Source of the DNA: DASRAP01 sp964503275
GTDB taxonomy: Bacteria; Gemmatimonadota; Gemmatimonadetes; Gemmatimonadales; Gemmatimonadaceae
Length of the DNA: 64,000 bases
NCBI GenBank assembly: GCA_964503275.1
Contig: CAZCZO010000009.1
Coordinates: forward strand, 1-64,000
Direction of reading: 5' to 3'
Shown: piece after piece, positions 45,174 to 54,090 of the stretch
Layout of the letters: every line of letters begins with the position of its first letter
Numbering within the stretch: the stretch's first letter is position 1
The notes under the pieces: generated by a model
Told to the model about the DNA's origin: nothing
Database searches by the model: none
What the model saw: the letters and a program-made list of their open reading frames with translations, nothing else
Program-made: the position numbers and the translations under genes

Positions 45174-47110
45174 GGCGAGCAGTGATGATGGCCGCAGTCG
45201 CGGCCCTGATGGTCCCGACGATCGCGTCGGCGGACCCCGTACCGGGTCGGACGGCCGCGTCAGTGACGGGACTCAGCGTGCGTGCCGGTGCCAGCCGCAC
45301 CGAGGTCGCGGTCGCGCTCACGGGGAGCGCGATGGTGCAGGACTTCGTCCTCGGCGCCCCGCACCGCGTCGTGCTCGATCTGCAGGGGGCGACGCTCGCC
45401 GTGCCCGCGCGCCTCTACGATGGCGTCGCACGCGCGGGCATCCTCAATGTGCGGGTCGCGCAGTACCGGCCCGACGTCGTCCGCGTCGTGCTCGACTTGG
45501 ACGGCCCGCGTGCCTATTCACTCGAAGCGGTCGCCGGTGAGGTCCGACTCTCGTTCGAGGGCAGCCCGGGCAACTTCACGCCCTGGTCCCTGGCGACGAG
45601 CGCGCCACCGGCGCCACGCCTCGCGCCCGAGCCGACTCGCACGCCCGTCACCACGCCGACCGTCACCCCCACGCGCACCACCCCGAACGTCAACGTCTCG
45701 GCGGCGAGCAGTGTCACGCGCCCCACGCCGCTTGCGCCGACCGCGCAGTCGCAGGAGCGCCGCATCACCGTGGCCTGGCGCAACGCCAGCATCAAGGACG
45801 TCGCGCAGGACTTCGCCGTCTTCGCCGGCCGCTCCATCGTCGTCGGGTCCAAGGTGAGCGCGACCATCACGGCCGAGGTCATCGACCAGCCCTGGGACGT
45901 CGCGCTCAACTCCATCCTGCGCTCCGAAGGCCTCGCGGCCGTCACCGGCTCGGGCGGCATCATCACCATCGACACCTACCAGAGTCTGCAGTCGCAGGCG
46001 GCCACCGAGCCGCTCGCCAAGCAGATCGTGCCGCTGAACTACGCCAAGGCCGAGGAACTCGTCGGCACCATCCAGGCCCTGCTGTCGCGTGATTGCGGCG
46101 GTGGCGTGGCGACCGTCGGGGGTGGGGAAGGCCCCGCCGCTGCCGCCGCCGCACCCTCGGGCCCGCCGGCATCCGCGTCGGGCCAGTGCGCCCCGCGTGG
46201 CTCCGTCGTCGCCGAGAAGCAGTCCAACTCGCTGGTCATCTTCGAAGCCGGCTCCCGCCTCGACGAACTCGTCTCGTACGCCAAGTCCTTCGACTTCAAG
46301 ACCCAGCAGGTCAACATCAAGGCCAAGATCATCGCCGTGGACCGCACGGGCACGGAGCGCCTCGGCGTCTCGTACGATCTGGGGACCGTGACCTCGTTCT
46401 TCAACACCTTGGCGCCGCGCGCCGCGACCGGCGGTCAGGCCGCGGGCCGCGAGTTCGAGGTCGCCCTCGGCGGCGATGCCTTCGCGGGTATCGGCAACGC
46501 GTCGCGCTCCTACAGCGACGGGGCCGCGCTCAGCCTCATCACCAGCACCACCCTCGGTCGCTTCTCGCTCTCGGCCTTCCTCGACGCACTGTCGCAGGAA
46601 GAACTCTCCGACATCCAGGCCGAGCCCAGCGTCAATACCATGGACAAGCGCGAGGCGACGATCTTCGTCGGCAACCGCGTGTCCTTCCTGCTCACGCCGC
46701 CCACCGCGCCGGGCGCCATCCAGGCGCAGCCGCCGCAGATCTCGCAGATCGAGGTCGGCATCACGCTCAAGGTCACGCCGTCCATCTCGGCCAACCGCAC
46801 CGTGCGCATGATCGTCACCGCAGAGCAGTCCAACCTGCTCGGCGTGACCGTCGCCGGTCCGAACTCCTCCGAGCGCCGGGTGAGCAACGAGGTGATCGTG
46901 CGCGACGGGGAGACCATCGTGATGGGCGGGCTCACGCAGACCCAGGTCAGCCGCACGCGCCGGGGCATCCCCTTCCTCTACCAGTTGCCGGTGATCGGTC
47001 GCCTCTTCGCCGAGAACGAGACGGTCGAGCGCAAGCAGGATCTGCTCGTCCTCATCACGCCGCACATCCTCGACGACGCGGAGCCCCCCGCCGGCGCGCG
47101 CGATCGCTGA
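45170..47110 (+). CDS. pilQ: Type IV pilus secretin PilQ
   Basis: A 646-residue outer-membrane secretin. It has a signal peptide (about residues 1-21), one AMIN domain (about 28-130; peptidoglycan contact), a Thr/Pro-rich linker and an STN/N0 domain (about 195-265; KDVAQDFAVFAGRSIVVGSKV). An N1 domain (about 285-385) has a Gly/Ala-rich loop, and the secretin barrel (about 410-640) has EEELSDIQAEPSV-like and GLTQTQVSRTRRGIPFLYQLPVIGRLF signatures. It has only one AMIN domain, whereas many homologues have two. It ends the pilMNOPQ operon, and aroC-aroK follow, as in other bacteria. Confidence 0.95.
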   Translation: MRRAVMMAAVAALMVPTIASADPVPGRTAASVTGLSVRAGASRTEVAVALTGSAMVQDFVLGAPHRVVLDLQGATLAVPARLYDGVARAGILNVRVAQYRPDVVRVVLDLDGPRAYSLEAVAGEVRLSFEGSPGNFTPWSLATSAPPAPRLAPEPTRTPVTTPTVTPTRTTPNVNVSAASSVTRPTPLAPTAQSQERRITVAWRNASIKDVAQDFAVFAGRSIVVGSKVSATITAEVIDQPWDVALNSILRSEGLAAVTGSGGIITIDTYQSLQSQAATEPLAKQIVPLNYAKAEELVGTIQALLSRDCGGGVATVGGGEGPAAAAAAPSGPPASASGQCAPRGSVVAEKQSNSLVIFEAGSRLDELVSYAKSFDFKTQQVNIKAKIIAVDRTGTERLGVSYDLGTVTSFFNTLAPRAATGGQAAGREFEVALGGDAFAGIGNASRSYSDGAALSLITSTTLGRFSLSAFLDALSQEELSDIQAEPSVNTMDKREATIFVGNRVSFLLTPPTAPGAIQAQPPQISQIEVGITLKVTPSISANRTVRMIVTAEQSNLLGVTVAGPNSSERRVSNEVIVRDGETIVMGGLTQTQVSRTRRGIPFLYQLPVIGRLFAENETVERKQDLLVLITPHILDDAEPPAGARDR

Positions 47111-47122
47111 GCGGACCACCCG

Positions 47123-47128
47123 TTAGAT
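47123..47128 (+). promoter_or_regulatory. Candidate -10 box before aroC
   Basis: TTAGAT at 47123-47128 would start a transcript near 47135, that is, at the foot of the hairpin that follows. The aroC leader would then be about 62 bases and begin with a stable stem. Confidence 0.35.
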
Positions 47129-47132
47129 TTCC

Positions 47133-47167
47133 CGATGAGCCCGACGCCCCGCGCGTCGGGCTCATCG
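47133..47167 (+). other. Perfect 15-bp hairpin between pilQ and aroC
   Basis: Arms 47133-47147 and 47153-47167 are exact complements around a 5-base loop. No T-run follows, and the hairpin lies where an aroC transcript could begin. It may end pilQ transcription or protect the 5' end of the aroC message. Confidence 0.55.
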
Positions 47168-47196
47168 TCGCTTCACCCCCTGGCAGTCGCCCCACG

Positions 47197-48390
47197 ATGC
47201 TCCGCTTCACCACCGCCGGCGAATCGCACGGCCCCGCCCTCATCGCCGTCCTCGAAGGCATGCCCGCCGGCCTCCCGCTGCTCGCGGAGTCGGTGGACGT
47301 CGAACTCGCCCGCCGCCAACAGGGCTACGGGCGCGGCCGTCGCATGCAGATCGAACGCGATCACGTGCGCTTCCTCTCCGGCGTGCGCGCGGGCGAGACG
47401 CTGGGCTCGCCGGTCGCGATGCTCATCGAGAACCGCGACTGGAAGAACTGGCAGGACATTATGGATCCCGCGCCCCGCCCCGAGGACGCCGAGGGCGCCC
47501 GCAAGCGCGCGGTCACCCGCGTACGGCCGGGCCACGCCGACCTCACCGGCCTGCTCAAGTACGACCGCGACGACGCGCGCGACATCCTCGAACGGGCCTC
47601 CGCGCGCGAGACCACCGCGCGCGTCGCCGCCGCGGCCATCTGTCGCCGGTTCCTCGCCGAGTTCGGCGTGCGCATCGGCTCGCACCTCGTGCACCTGGGT
47701 GGCGTCGATGCCCGTCGCCCGGACGCCTGGCCCGACGACCTCAACGCCGCTGCCGACGCCTCGCCGCTGCGCACCCTCGACGCCGACGCCGAGCGCGAGA
47801 TGATCGCGCGCATCGACACGGCCAAGCGCGAGGGCAACACCCTGGGCGGCATCTGCGAAGTCGTCGTGCTCGATCTGCCCGTCGGCCTCGGCTCGCACGT
47901 CAGCTGGGACCGCAAACTCGACGGCCGTCTGGGCGCGGCCATGATGTCCATTCCTGCGGTGAAGGGCGTCGAGATCGGCATCGGCTTCGAGGCCGCGCGC
48001 CGCACCGGCGCCGAGGTGCACGACGAGATCGAACCCGCGCCGGGCCGCACGCGCGCGGGCAATGTGCGGCGCCGCTCCAACAACGCGGGCGGCCTTGAGG
48101 GGGGCATGACCACCGGTGAGCCGCTGATCATCCGCGTCGCCATGAAGCCCATCAGTACGCTGATGCGGCCGCTCGGCACCGTCGATGTCGCCACCGGTGC
48201 GACCGCCGAGGCCGTCGCCGAACGCTCCGACGTCACGGCGGTCGCGGCGATGGGCGTCATCGCCGAGGCCATGGCGGCCTTCGTGCTCGCCGACGCCTGG
48301 CTCGAGAAGTTCGGCGGCGACTCGCTCGGCGAGGTGCGCCGCAATGTCGAGTCCTACCTCGCGCACGTGGCGTCGCGCCTTGCCCACTGA
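47197..48390 (+). CDS. aroC: Chorismate synthase
   Basis: A 397-residue enzyme making chorismate from 5-enolpyruvylshikimate-3-phosphate with reduced FMN, the last step of the shikimate pathway. Signatures are FTTAGESHGPALIAVLEG (near residue 4), YGRGRRMQIE, RPGHADLTGLLKY, RASARETTARVAAAAI, RRSNNAGGLEGGMTTGEP and the closing region with LADAWLEKFGGDS. The length is normal. It follows pilQ and overlaps the shikimate kinase gene, an aro pair. Confidence 0.96.
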   Translation: MLRFTTAGESHGPALIAVLEGMPAGLPLLAESVDVELARRQQGYGRGRRMQIERDHVRFLSGVRAGETLGSPVAMLIENRDWKNWQDIMDPAPRPEDAEGARKRAVTRVRPGHADLTGLLKYDRDDARDILERASARETTARVAAAAICRRFLAEFGVRIGSHLVHLGGVDARRPDAWPDDLNAAADASPLRTLDADAEREMIARIDTAKREGNTLGGICEVVVLDLPVGLGSHVSWDRKLDGRLGAAMMSIPAVKGVEIGIGFEAARRTGAEVHDEIEPAPGRTRAGNVRRRSNNAGGLEGGMTTGEPLIIRVAMKPISTLMRPLGTVDVATGATAEAVAERSDVTAVAAMGVIAEAMAAFVLADAWLEKFGGDSLGEVRRNVESYLAHVASRLAH

Positions 48391-48916
48391 CCCGGCCACA
48401 CCGCATCTCGTCCTCGTCGGACTCCCCGGGGCAGGGAAGAGCACGATCGGCCGCGCGGTCGCCACGCGCCTCGCGCGGCCCTTCGTGGACTTCGACGTCG
48501 TCATCGAGCAGCGCGAGGAGCGGAGCATCGCCGACATTTTCGCCACGGTGGGCGAAGCGCACTTCCGCGCCTGCGAGCGCGCACTGACCCGCGAGCTCGC
48601 CCAGCGCAGCGGATGCGTGCTCGCCCCCGGGAGCGGATGGGTCACCGACGCGAGCAACATCGCCGCCCTGCGCCCGCCGGCCGTGCTGGTGTGGTTGCAG
48701 GCCGACCCGCAGGTGGTGGTCGAACGGCTGAAGGCCAGCCACATCGTCAGACCGCTGCTGCAACAGGGCGACCCCCTCGACCGCGTTCGGCGATTGCTCG
48801 CCGCGCGGCGCGAGGCCTTCGAGACGGCCGATGTCGTTGTGGATACAGCACTTCAGCCGTTCGACGCGGTCGTCGAGACGCTGGTGGCGCTTGCTTCCCG
48901 CACGGGGCCCGGTTAG
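48380..48916 (+). CDS. aroK: Shikimate kinase
   Basis: A 178-residue P-loop kinase phosphorylating shikimate. It has Walker A GLPGAGKSTIG (near residue 14), the shikimate-binding Asp in FVDFDVVIEQRE, the FRACERAL motif (FRxxE), an APGSGWVT segment in place of the usual GGG loop, and the lid with a conserved Arg (RPLL). The start is TTG at 48380, overlapping the end of aroC; no ATG is available in frame. The altered Gly loop may slightly change substrate contacts. Confidence 0.88.
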   Translation: MPTDPATPHLVLVGLPGAGKSTIGRAVATRLARPFVDFDVVIEQREERSIADIFATVGEAHFRACERALTRELAQRSGCVLAPGSGWVTDASNIAALRPPAVLVWLQADPQVVVERLKASHIVRPLLQQGDPLDRVRRLLAARREAFETADVVVDTALQPFDAVVETLVALASRTGPG

Positions 48917-48917
48917 G

Positions 48918-49214
48918 ATGGCCCACCATACTATTGAAGGCCCCTCAGTCCCCGACCCGTCCCGATCTCCGGTGCAGCCGCAGCAGTCCTTCCGCGTTCT
49001 TGGACCCCACGAGCACGGGCGCTTTGCGCCCGAGGCCTGGGGGCATCTGCTCGCGTTGCGGCAGTCTGGCGTCCTGACCCCCGTCGATCTCGAATACATC
49101 ATCGAGCGCGCCCTGCAACACGTCGACGGGCGCATCGCTCTTGACGATCTCCGCCAACTCCTGGCCGGCACCGGCCTGGTCGATGGCGACGATGCTCCTA
49201 CCGGTATCCATTAG
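48918..49214 (+). CDS. Smg/DUF494-like protein
   Basis: A 98-residue protein whose second half (WGHLLALRQSGVLTPVDLEYIIERALQHVDGRIALDDLRQLL) matches the carboxy-terminal part of the Smg/DUF494 family. That family typically reads as a G(F/Y)L..L...G(V/I)L.P...E.(V/I)IDR....D...LDDLK pattern. The first 30 residues are polar and not conserved. Smg genes elsewhere lie near topoisomerase-related genes, and here topA starts directly after its stop. The molecular function is unknown. Confidence 0.65.
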   Translation: MAHHTIEGPSVPDPSRSPVQPQQSFRVLGPHEHGRFAPEAWGHLLALRQSGVLTPVDLEYIIERALQHVDGRIALDDLRQLLAGTGLVDGDDAPTGIH

Positions 49215-51821
49215 ATGCCTGCCCGCAAGAAGGTCGTGACCAAGAAGTCCACCGCCGCGAAGAAGACCACCGCGGTCAAGAAGAAGACGGTCGCCACGCC
49301 GGCGCCCGCCGCCAAGAAGGCCGTCGCCAAGCCGGCCCCCGTCGCGAAGAAGACCGTCGCCAAGAAGGCCGTCGCCAAGAAGACCGTCGCGAAGAAGACG
49401 ACCGCCGCCAAGCCGGCGACCGGCGCCAAGCAGACCGCTGCGTCAGCCGCCATCGCCACCATGCCGCGCCGACCGGCGGCCCCCAAGCGCGCGGAGGCCA
49501 CGACCGACACACTGGTCGCGCCCGCCGGTGGTGCGCTCGTCGTCGTCGAGTCGCCGGCCAAGGCCAAGACCATCGGCAAGTACCTCGGCCGGGGCTTCAC
49601 GGTGCTGCCCACCGTCGGCCACGTCCGCGATCTCCCCGAGAAGAAGCTCGGCATCGACGTCGATAACGACTTCGAGCCCGAGTACGTGACCATCGAAGGC
49701 AAGGAGAAGACGCTCGGCGATCTCAAGGCCGCGGCCAAATCCTCCGAGATCGTCTACCTCGCGACCGACCCGGACCGCGAGGGTGAGGCCATCGCCTGGC
49801 ACGTCGAGTCGCAGATCAAGAAGCGCAATGGCCCGGCCATCAAGCGCGTGCTCTTCCACGAGATCACCAAGGACGCCGTCCGCCGTTCCATCGGCAACGC
49901 CATCGAGATCGATCACCACAAGGTCGACGCCCAGCAGGCGCGCCGCGTACTCGATCGCCTCGTGGGCTACAAGGCCTCGCCGCTGCTCTGGAAGACGGTC
50001 AAGAAGGGCCTCTCGGCCGGCCGCGTGCAGACCGTCGCGCTGCGCATGATCGTCGAGCGCGAGCAGGAGATCCGCGCCTTCCGCCCCGTCGAGTACTGGA
50101 CCATCGAAGCCACGATGGAAAAGGACGGCCAGCGCTTCGCGGCCCGCCTGCACCAGCTCGACGGCAAGAAGCCCGAGATCGGCAGTGAGGCGGCCGCCCG
50201 GGCCATCGTCGAGGCGGTCGCGGGCAAGAAGACCTTCACCATCACCGAACTCAAGCGGCGCGAGCGGCGCAAGAATCCGCAGGCGCCCTTCACCACCTCG
50301 ACGCTGCAGCAGGAAGCGGCCAAGAAGCTGGGCTTCGGCTCCAAGCGCACCATGCGCGCGGCGCAGCGCCTCTACGAAGGCGTCGAGCTCGGCAAGGAAG
50401 GCTCGGTCGGTCTCATCACCTATATGCGGACCGACTCCAGCCGCGTCGCCGAGAGTGCGGCGGTCGCCGCGCGCGACGAACTGCTGCGCAGCTTCGGCAG
50501 CGAGTTCCTTGCGCCTGGCCCGCAGCTCTTCGGCACCGGCAAGAAGGACGCGAACGCCCAGGACGCGCACGAAGGCGTGCGCCCCACGGACCCCGCGCGC
50601 CGCCCCGAGGACGTCGCGCAGTTCCTCAAGGGCAAGGACGCCGACCTCCTGCGCCTGTACCAGCTCATCTGGCAGCGCTTCATGGCCTCGCAGATGGCGC
50701 CCGCCATCTTCGACACCACCACGGCCGACTTCACCTTCACGGCCAAGGGCCGCGAGGTGATGTTCCGCTCCACCGGCTCGATCATCAAGTTCCAAGGCTT
50801 CCTCGCGCTCTACAAGGAAGCGCGCGAAGAAGGCGACGGCAAAGCACTCGAGGACGAACAGGCGCTGCCCCAGCTCGCCCAAGGCGAGGCCGTGCCCGTC
50901 AAGGCTGTCACGCCGAGTCAGCACTTCACCGAGCCGCCGCCGCGCTTCTCCGAAGCCTCGCTGGTGCGCGAGCTCGAAAAGGAAGGCATCGGCCGTCCGT
51001 CCACCTACGCGTCGATCATCTCGACGCTCGCGGACCGTCGCTACGTCAACCTCGAACAGCGCCGCTTCTTCCCCACCGCGCTCGGCGAGCAGGTCCTCAA
51101 GGTCATGCTCGCGCAGTTCCCCGCGCTCTTCAACCTCGGCTTCACCCGCGAGATGGAAGAGGAGCTCGACAAGGTCGAGGACGGCTCGCTGCCGTGGCGT
51201 CAAGCCATCAGCGACTTCTGGACGCCGTTCTCGGCCTCGCTGGCCAACGTCGATCTCGAAGGGCTCATCGCCGCCGCGCACGATCTCTCGGCCCTCGAGA
51301 CCCAGCGCTGCCCCAAGTGCGGCGGCAAGCTCCTGCCCAAGGGCGGGTTCTTCGGGCCCTTCGTGGCCTGCGAGAACCATCCCAAGCACTGCGACTACAC
51401 GCGCCCGGTCAGCGGCGAGCGCAAGCCCGCGCAGCTCACCAAGTACAAGTGCCCCGAGTGCGGGGCCTTCATGGTCGTGCGCCACGGCCGCAGCGGCGAC
51501 TTCCTGGGCTGCTCCAAGTTCCCCAAGTGCCGCGGCACCAAGAGCATGCCGACAGGCGTGCTCTGTCCCAAAGACGGCGGCGACATCGCCCAGCGCAAGT
51601 CGAAGAAGCGCGGCAAGACCTTCTACGGCTGTGAGAACTATCCCAGCTGCGACTTCGTCTGCTGGGAGAAGCCCGTGAAGGAGCGCTGCCCCGAGTGCGG
51701 CTTCGAGGGCGCCGAGGCCAAGGCCACCAAAGCGCGCGGGGCCTTCCGCAAGTGCCTCAAGTGCGCCAACGAGTGGGATGTCGCCGAGGAGGCCGCCGAG
51801 CTCGAGACGGCGATCGCCTGA
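49215..51821 (+). CDS. topA: DNA topoisomerase I with Lys/Ala-rich amino-terminal tail
   Basis: An 868-residue type IA topoisomerase that relaxes negative supercoils. The Toprim domain begins near residue 107 (ALVVVESPAKAKTIGKYLG) with the metal site DPDREGEAIAWH. The catalytic Tyr403 lies in GLITYMRTDS, and HEGVRPTD follows. Four carboxy-terminal C4 zinc ribbons end the protein (CPKCGG, CPECGA, CPKDGG and CPECGF families). Unusually, the first about 75 residues are a low-complexity Lys/Ala/Thr tail with repeated AKK(T/A)VAKK units, like histone H1 tails. Such tails are known at the carboxy terminus of actinobacterial TopA, not usually here. The ATG follows the Smg-like stop directly; trmFO starts on its last base. 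Confidence 0.95.
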   Translation: MPARKKVVTKKSTAAKKTTAVKKKTVATPAPAAKKAVAKPAPVAKKTVAKKAVAKKTVAKKTTAAKPATGAKQTAASAAIATMPRRPAAPKRAEATTDTLVAPAGGALVVVESPAKAKTIGKYLGRGFTVLPTVGHVRDLPEKKLGIDVDNDFEPEYVTIEGKEKTLGDLKAAAKSSEIVYLATDPDREGEAIAWHVESQIKKRNGPAIKRVLFHEITKDAVRRSIGNAIEIDHHKVDAQQARRVLDRLVGYKASPLLWKTVKKGLSAGRVQTVALRMIVEREQEIRAFRPVEYWTIEATMEKDGQRFAARLHQLDGKKPEIGSEAAARAIVEAVAGKKTFTITELKRRERRKNPQAPFTTSTLQQEAAKKLGFGSKRTMRAAQRLYEGVELGKEGSVGLITYMRTDSSRVAESAAVAARDELLRSFGSEFLAPGPQLFGTGKKDANAQDAHEGVRPTDPARRPEDVAQFLKGKDADLLRLYQLIWQRFMASQMAPAIFDTTTADFTFTAKGREVMFRSTGSIIKFQGFLALYKEAREEGDGKALEDEQALPQLAQGEAVPVKAVTPSQHFTEPPPRFSEASLVRELEKEGIGRPSTYASIISTLADRRYVNLEQRRFFPTALGEQVLKVMLAQFPALFNLGFTREMEEELDKVEDGSLPWRQAISDFWTPFSASLANVDLEGLIAAAHDLSALETQRCPKCGGKLLPKGGFFGPFVACENHPKHCDYTRPVSGERKPAQLTKYKCPECGAFMVVRHGRSGDFLGCSKFPKCRGTKSMPTGVLCPKDGGDIAQRKSKKRGKTFYGCENYPSCDFVCWEKPVKERCPECGFEGAEAKATKARGAFRKCLKCANEWDVAEEAAELETAIA

Positions 51822-53158
51822 TGGCCGTGACCGTCGTCGGTGGCGGGCTGGCGGGCAGTGAGGCCGCCTGGCAGCTCGCCGAGCGTGGGCACGACGTCGT
51901 GCTCCACGAGATGCGCCCCGTGCGCGGCACCGCCGCGCATCAGACCGACCGGCTCGCGGAGCTGGTCTGTTCCAACACCTTCAAGAGCACCGAGCACACC
52001 AACGCACACGGCCTGCTCAAGGCTGAACTGCGCGCGCTGGGTTCGCTGATCCTCGAGGCCGCTGACACCGCACGCGTACCGGCCGGGTCCGCGCTCGCCG
52101 TGGACCGCGACGTGTTCAGCGCGGCTGTGCACGAGCGCATCCATGCGCACCCGCGCATCACGGTGCGGCGCGACGAGGTCACCAGCATTCCCTCGCCGGC
52201 GGTGATCGCCACCGGCCCGCTCACCAGCGACGCGCTCGCCACCGCGCTGCGCGCCCGGCTCGGCACCGACGGCCTCGCGTTCTACGATGCCATCGCGCCC
52301 ATCATCAGTGCGGAGTCCATCGACACGGGCATCGCCTTCCGCGCCGCGCGCTACGACAAAGAGACGATGGACGGCGCCAGCGACGAGGGCGCCTACCTCA
52401 ACTGCCCGTTCACCAAGGACGAGTACGAGGCGTTCATCGACGCGCTGACCACCGCCGACCAGTTCACCGCGCATGAGTTCGACGCCGTGCCCTACTTCGA
52501 GGGCTGCATGCCCGCCGAGGAGATGGCGCGGCGCGGGCGCGAGACCCTGCGCTTCGGCCCCATGAAGCCCGTGGGACTCACCGATCCGCGCACCGGGCGC
52601 CGGCCCTGGGCCGTGCTGCAGCTGCGCCGTGAGGACCGCGCCGGCCGCATGTGGAACCTCGTCGGCTTCCAGACGCGGCTGCGCATCCCCGAGCAGGCCC
52701 GCGTGTTCCGCATGATCCCCGGCCTCGCCAACGCCGAGTTCCTGCGCTTCGGCTCCATCCATCGCAACTCGTATGTGAACGCGCCGGCCGCCCTCACGCC
52801 CGCGCTCACCTTGCGTGACGACCGCCAGGTGTTCATCGCGGGGCAGATCACCGGCGTCGAGGGCTATACCGAGAGCACCGCCACCGGATTGCTCGCGGGC
52901 GTGAATCTCGACCGCACGTTGCGCGGCGAGGCACCGATGGTCCCGCCGCCCACGACCATGCTCGGCGCGCTGTACCGCTATCTGCGCGACGCCGACCCCG
53001 CGCACTTCCAGCCCATGAACGCCAACTTCGGGCTGCTCGACGAACTCGACGCCCCGCCGCGCGACAAACTGCTCAAGCGCGAGCGCTACGCCGAGCGCGC
53101 CCTCGCCGACCTCGCCGGGTGGCGCGAGGCCCTGCAGCCGCAGCCGGCCACGCGGTGA
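51821..53158 (+). CDS. trmFO: tRNA U54 methyltransferase TrmFO (folate-dependent)
   Basis: A 445-residue FAD protein that methylates U54 of tRNA using methylenetetrahydrofolate. It has an amino-terminal dinucleotide-binding loop VVGGGLAGSEAAWQLAERG and the family segments ELVCSNTFKS, GLLKAELR, AYLNCPFTKDEYE, FEGCMPAEEMARRG and GQITGVEGYTESTATGLLAG. The length is normal. Its ATG shares the last base of the topA stop, and xerC overlaps its own end (GTGA); topA-trmFO-xerC is a common bacterial gene order. Confidence 0.95.
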   Translation: MAVTVVGGGLAGSEAAWQLAERGHDVVLHEMRPVRGTAAHQTDRLAELVCSNTFKSTEHTNAHGLLKAELRALGSLILEAADTARVPAGSALAVDRDVFSAAVHERIHAHPRITVRRDEVTSIPSPAVIATGPLTSDALATALRARLGTDGLAFYDAIAPIISAESIDTGIAFRAARYDKETMDGASDEGAYLNCPFTKDEYEAFIDALTTADQFTAHEFDAVPYFEGCMPAEEMARRGRETLRFGPMKPVGLTDPRTGRRPWAVLQLRREDRAGRMWNLVGFQTRLRIPEQARVFRMIPGLANAEFLRFGSIHRNSYVNAPAALTPALTLRDDRQVFIAGQITGVEGYTESTATGLLAGVNLDRTLRGEAPMVPPPTTMLGALYRYLRDADPAHFQPMNANFGLLDELDAPPRDKLLKRERYAERALADLAGWREALQPQPATR

Positions 53159-54090
53159 CCGACGCCGCGCCCCCGCCCGACGCGCTCGCGCAGTTCCTCG
53201 AGCACCTCGCCAAGGAGCGCGCCCTCTCGCCCCACACCGTGTCGGCCTACGGGCGCGACCTCCGCGAGTTCGCCACCTTCGTCGGCCAGCAGATGGGAGG
53301 CGAGGCCTGGGACTGGGCCACGGTCGACCGCCTCGTGATGCGCGGCTACCTCGGCCACCTCACGCGCCGCGGGCTCTCCACGCGCTCCACCGCCCGCGCC
53401 CTCTCGGCCGTGCGTTCGTTCTACCGATGGATGTATCGCGAGGAGCTGATCGACCGCAACCCCACGCGCACGGTGGGCACGCCCAAGCTCAGCAAGCACC
53501 TGCCCGGGTACCTCGACCGCACGCAGGTCGAGATCATGCTCACCGCGGCGGCCACGCGCGCCGAGTCCGGTGATCACCGTGACCGCCGCACGCACGCGCT
53601 GCTCGAACTGTTCTACTCCTGCGGGCTGCGGCTCAGCGAGCTGGGCGGTATCGACCGCAGTGACCTCGACCTGCTCGGCGGGCAGGTCAAGGTGCGCGGC
53701 AAGGGGCGCAAGCAGCGCATCGTGCCCGTGGGCCGCGCGGCGCGTCTCGCGCTGCGCAACTACGAGTCCGTGCGCGACGTGCTCATCGGGCGCATCGGCG
53801 CCAAGGCCGACCGCCGGGCGCTGTTCCTCAACGACCGCGGCCAGCGGCTCAGTGTGCGCAGCATCCAGACCAGCGTGGTGCGCTGTCTCGCGGAGGTCGA
53901 TGAAGGGCAGGGGCTGAGCACCCACGCGCTGCGGCATACCTTCGCCACGCATCTGCTCGATGCCGGCGCGGACCTCCGCGCCGTGCAGGAGCTGCTCGGG
54001 CACGCCTCGGTGCGGACCACCCAGATCTACACGCACACCAGTGTCGAGCGGCTCAAGGCCGTGCACCGGCAGGCCCACCCCAAGGGCTAA
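53155..54090 (+). CDS. xerC: Tyrosine recombinase XerC
   Basis: A 311-residue tyrosine recombinase that resolves chromosome dimers at dif. A SAM-like amino-terminal domain (about residues 8-100) precedes the catalytic domain with Arg in SCGLRLSEL, Lys in GKGRKQR, HALRHTFATHLL (His and Arg), GHAS and the nucleophile in TQIYTHTS. The position behind topA-trmFO and before hslVU is typical of chromosomal XerC rather than an element integrase. The GTG start overlaps the trmFO stop. Confidence 0.93.
   Translation: MTDAAPPPDALAQFLEHLAKERALSPHTVSAYGRDLREFATFVGQQMGGEAWDWATVDRLVMRGYLGHLTRRGLSTRSTARALSAVRSFYRWMYREELIDRNPTRTVGTPKLSKHLPGYLDRTQVEIMLTAAATRAESGDHRDRRTHALLELFYSCGLRLSELGGIDRSDLDLLGGQVKVRGKGRKQRIVPVGRAARLALRNYESVRDVLIGRIGAKADRRALFLNDRGQRLSVRSIQTSVVRCLAEVDEGQGLSTHALRHTFATHLLDAGADLRAVQELLGHASVRTTQIYTHTSVERLKAVHRQAHPKG

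Noticed and set aside
49443..51485. Minus-strand open frame of 680 codons opposite topA
   Set aside because: Leu/Asp/Glu-rich antisense translation typical of the reverse frame of GC-rich genes; topA is unambiguous.
53155..54090. The tyrosine recombinase considered as an integrase of a mobile element
   Set aside because: Its place in topA-trmFO-xerC-hslVU, normal length and stop-start overlap with trmFO mark it as the chromosomal XerC. No att repeats were seen.
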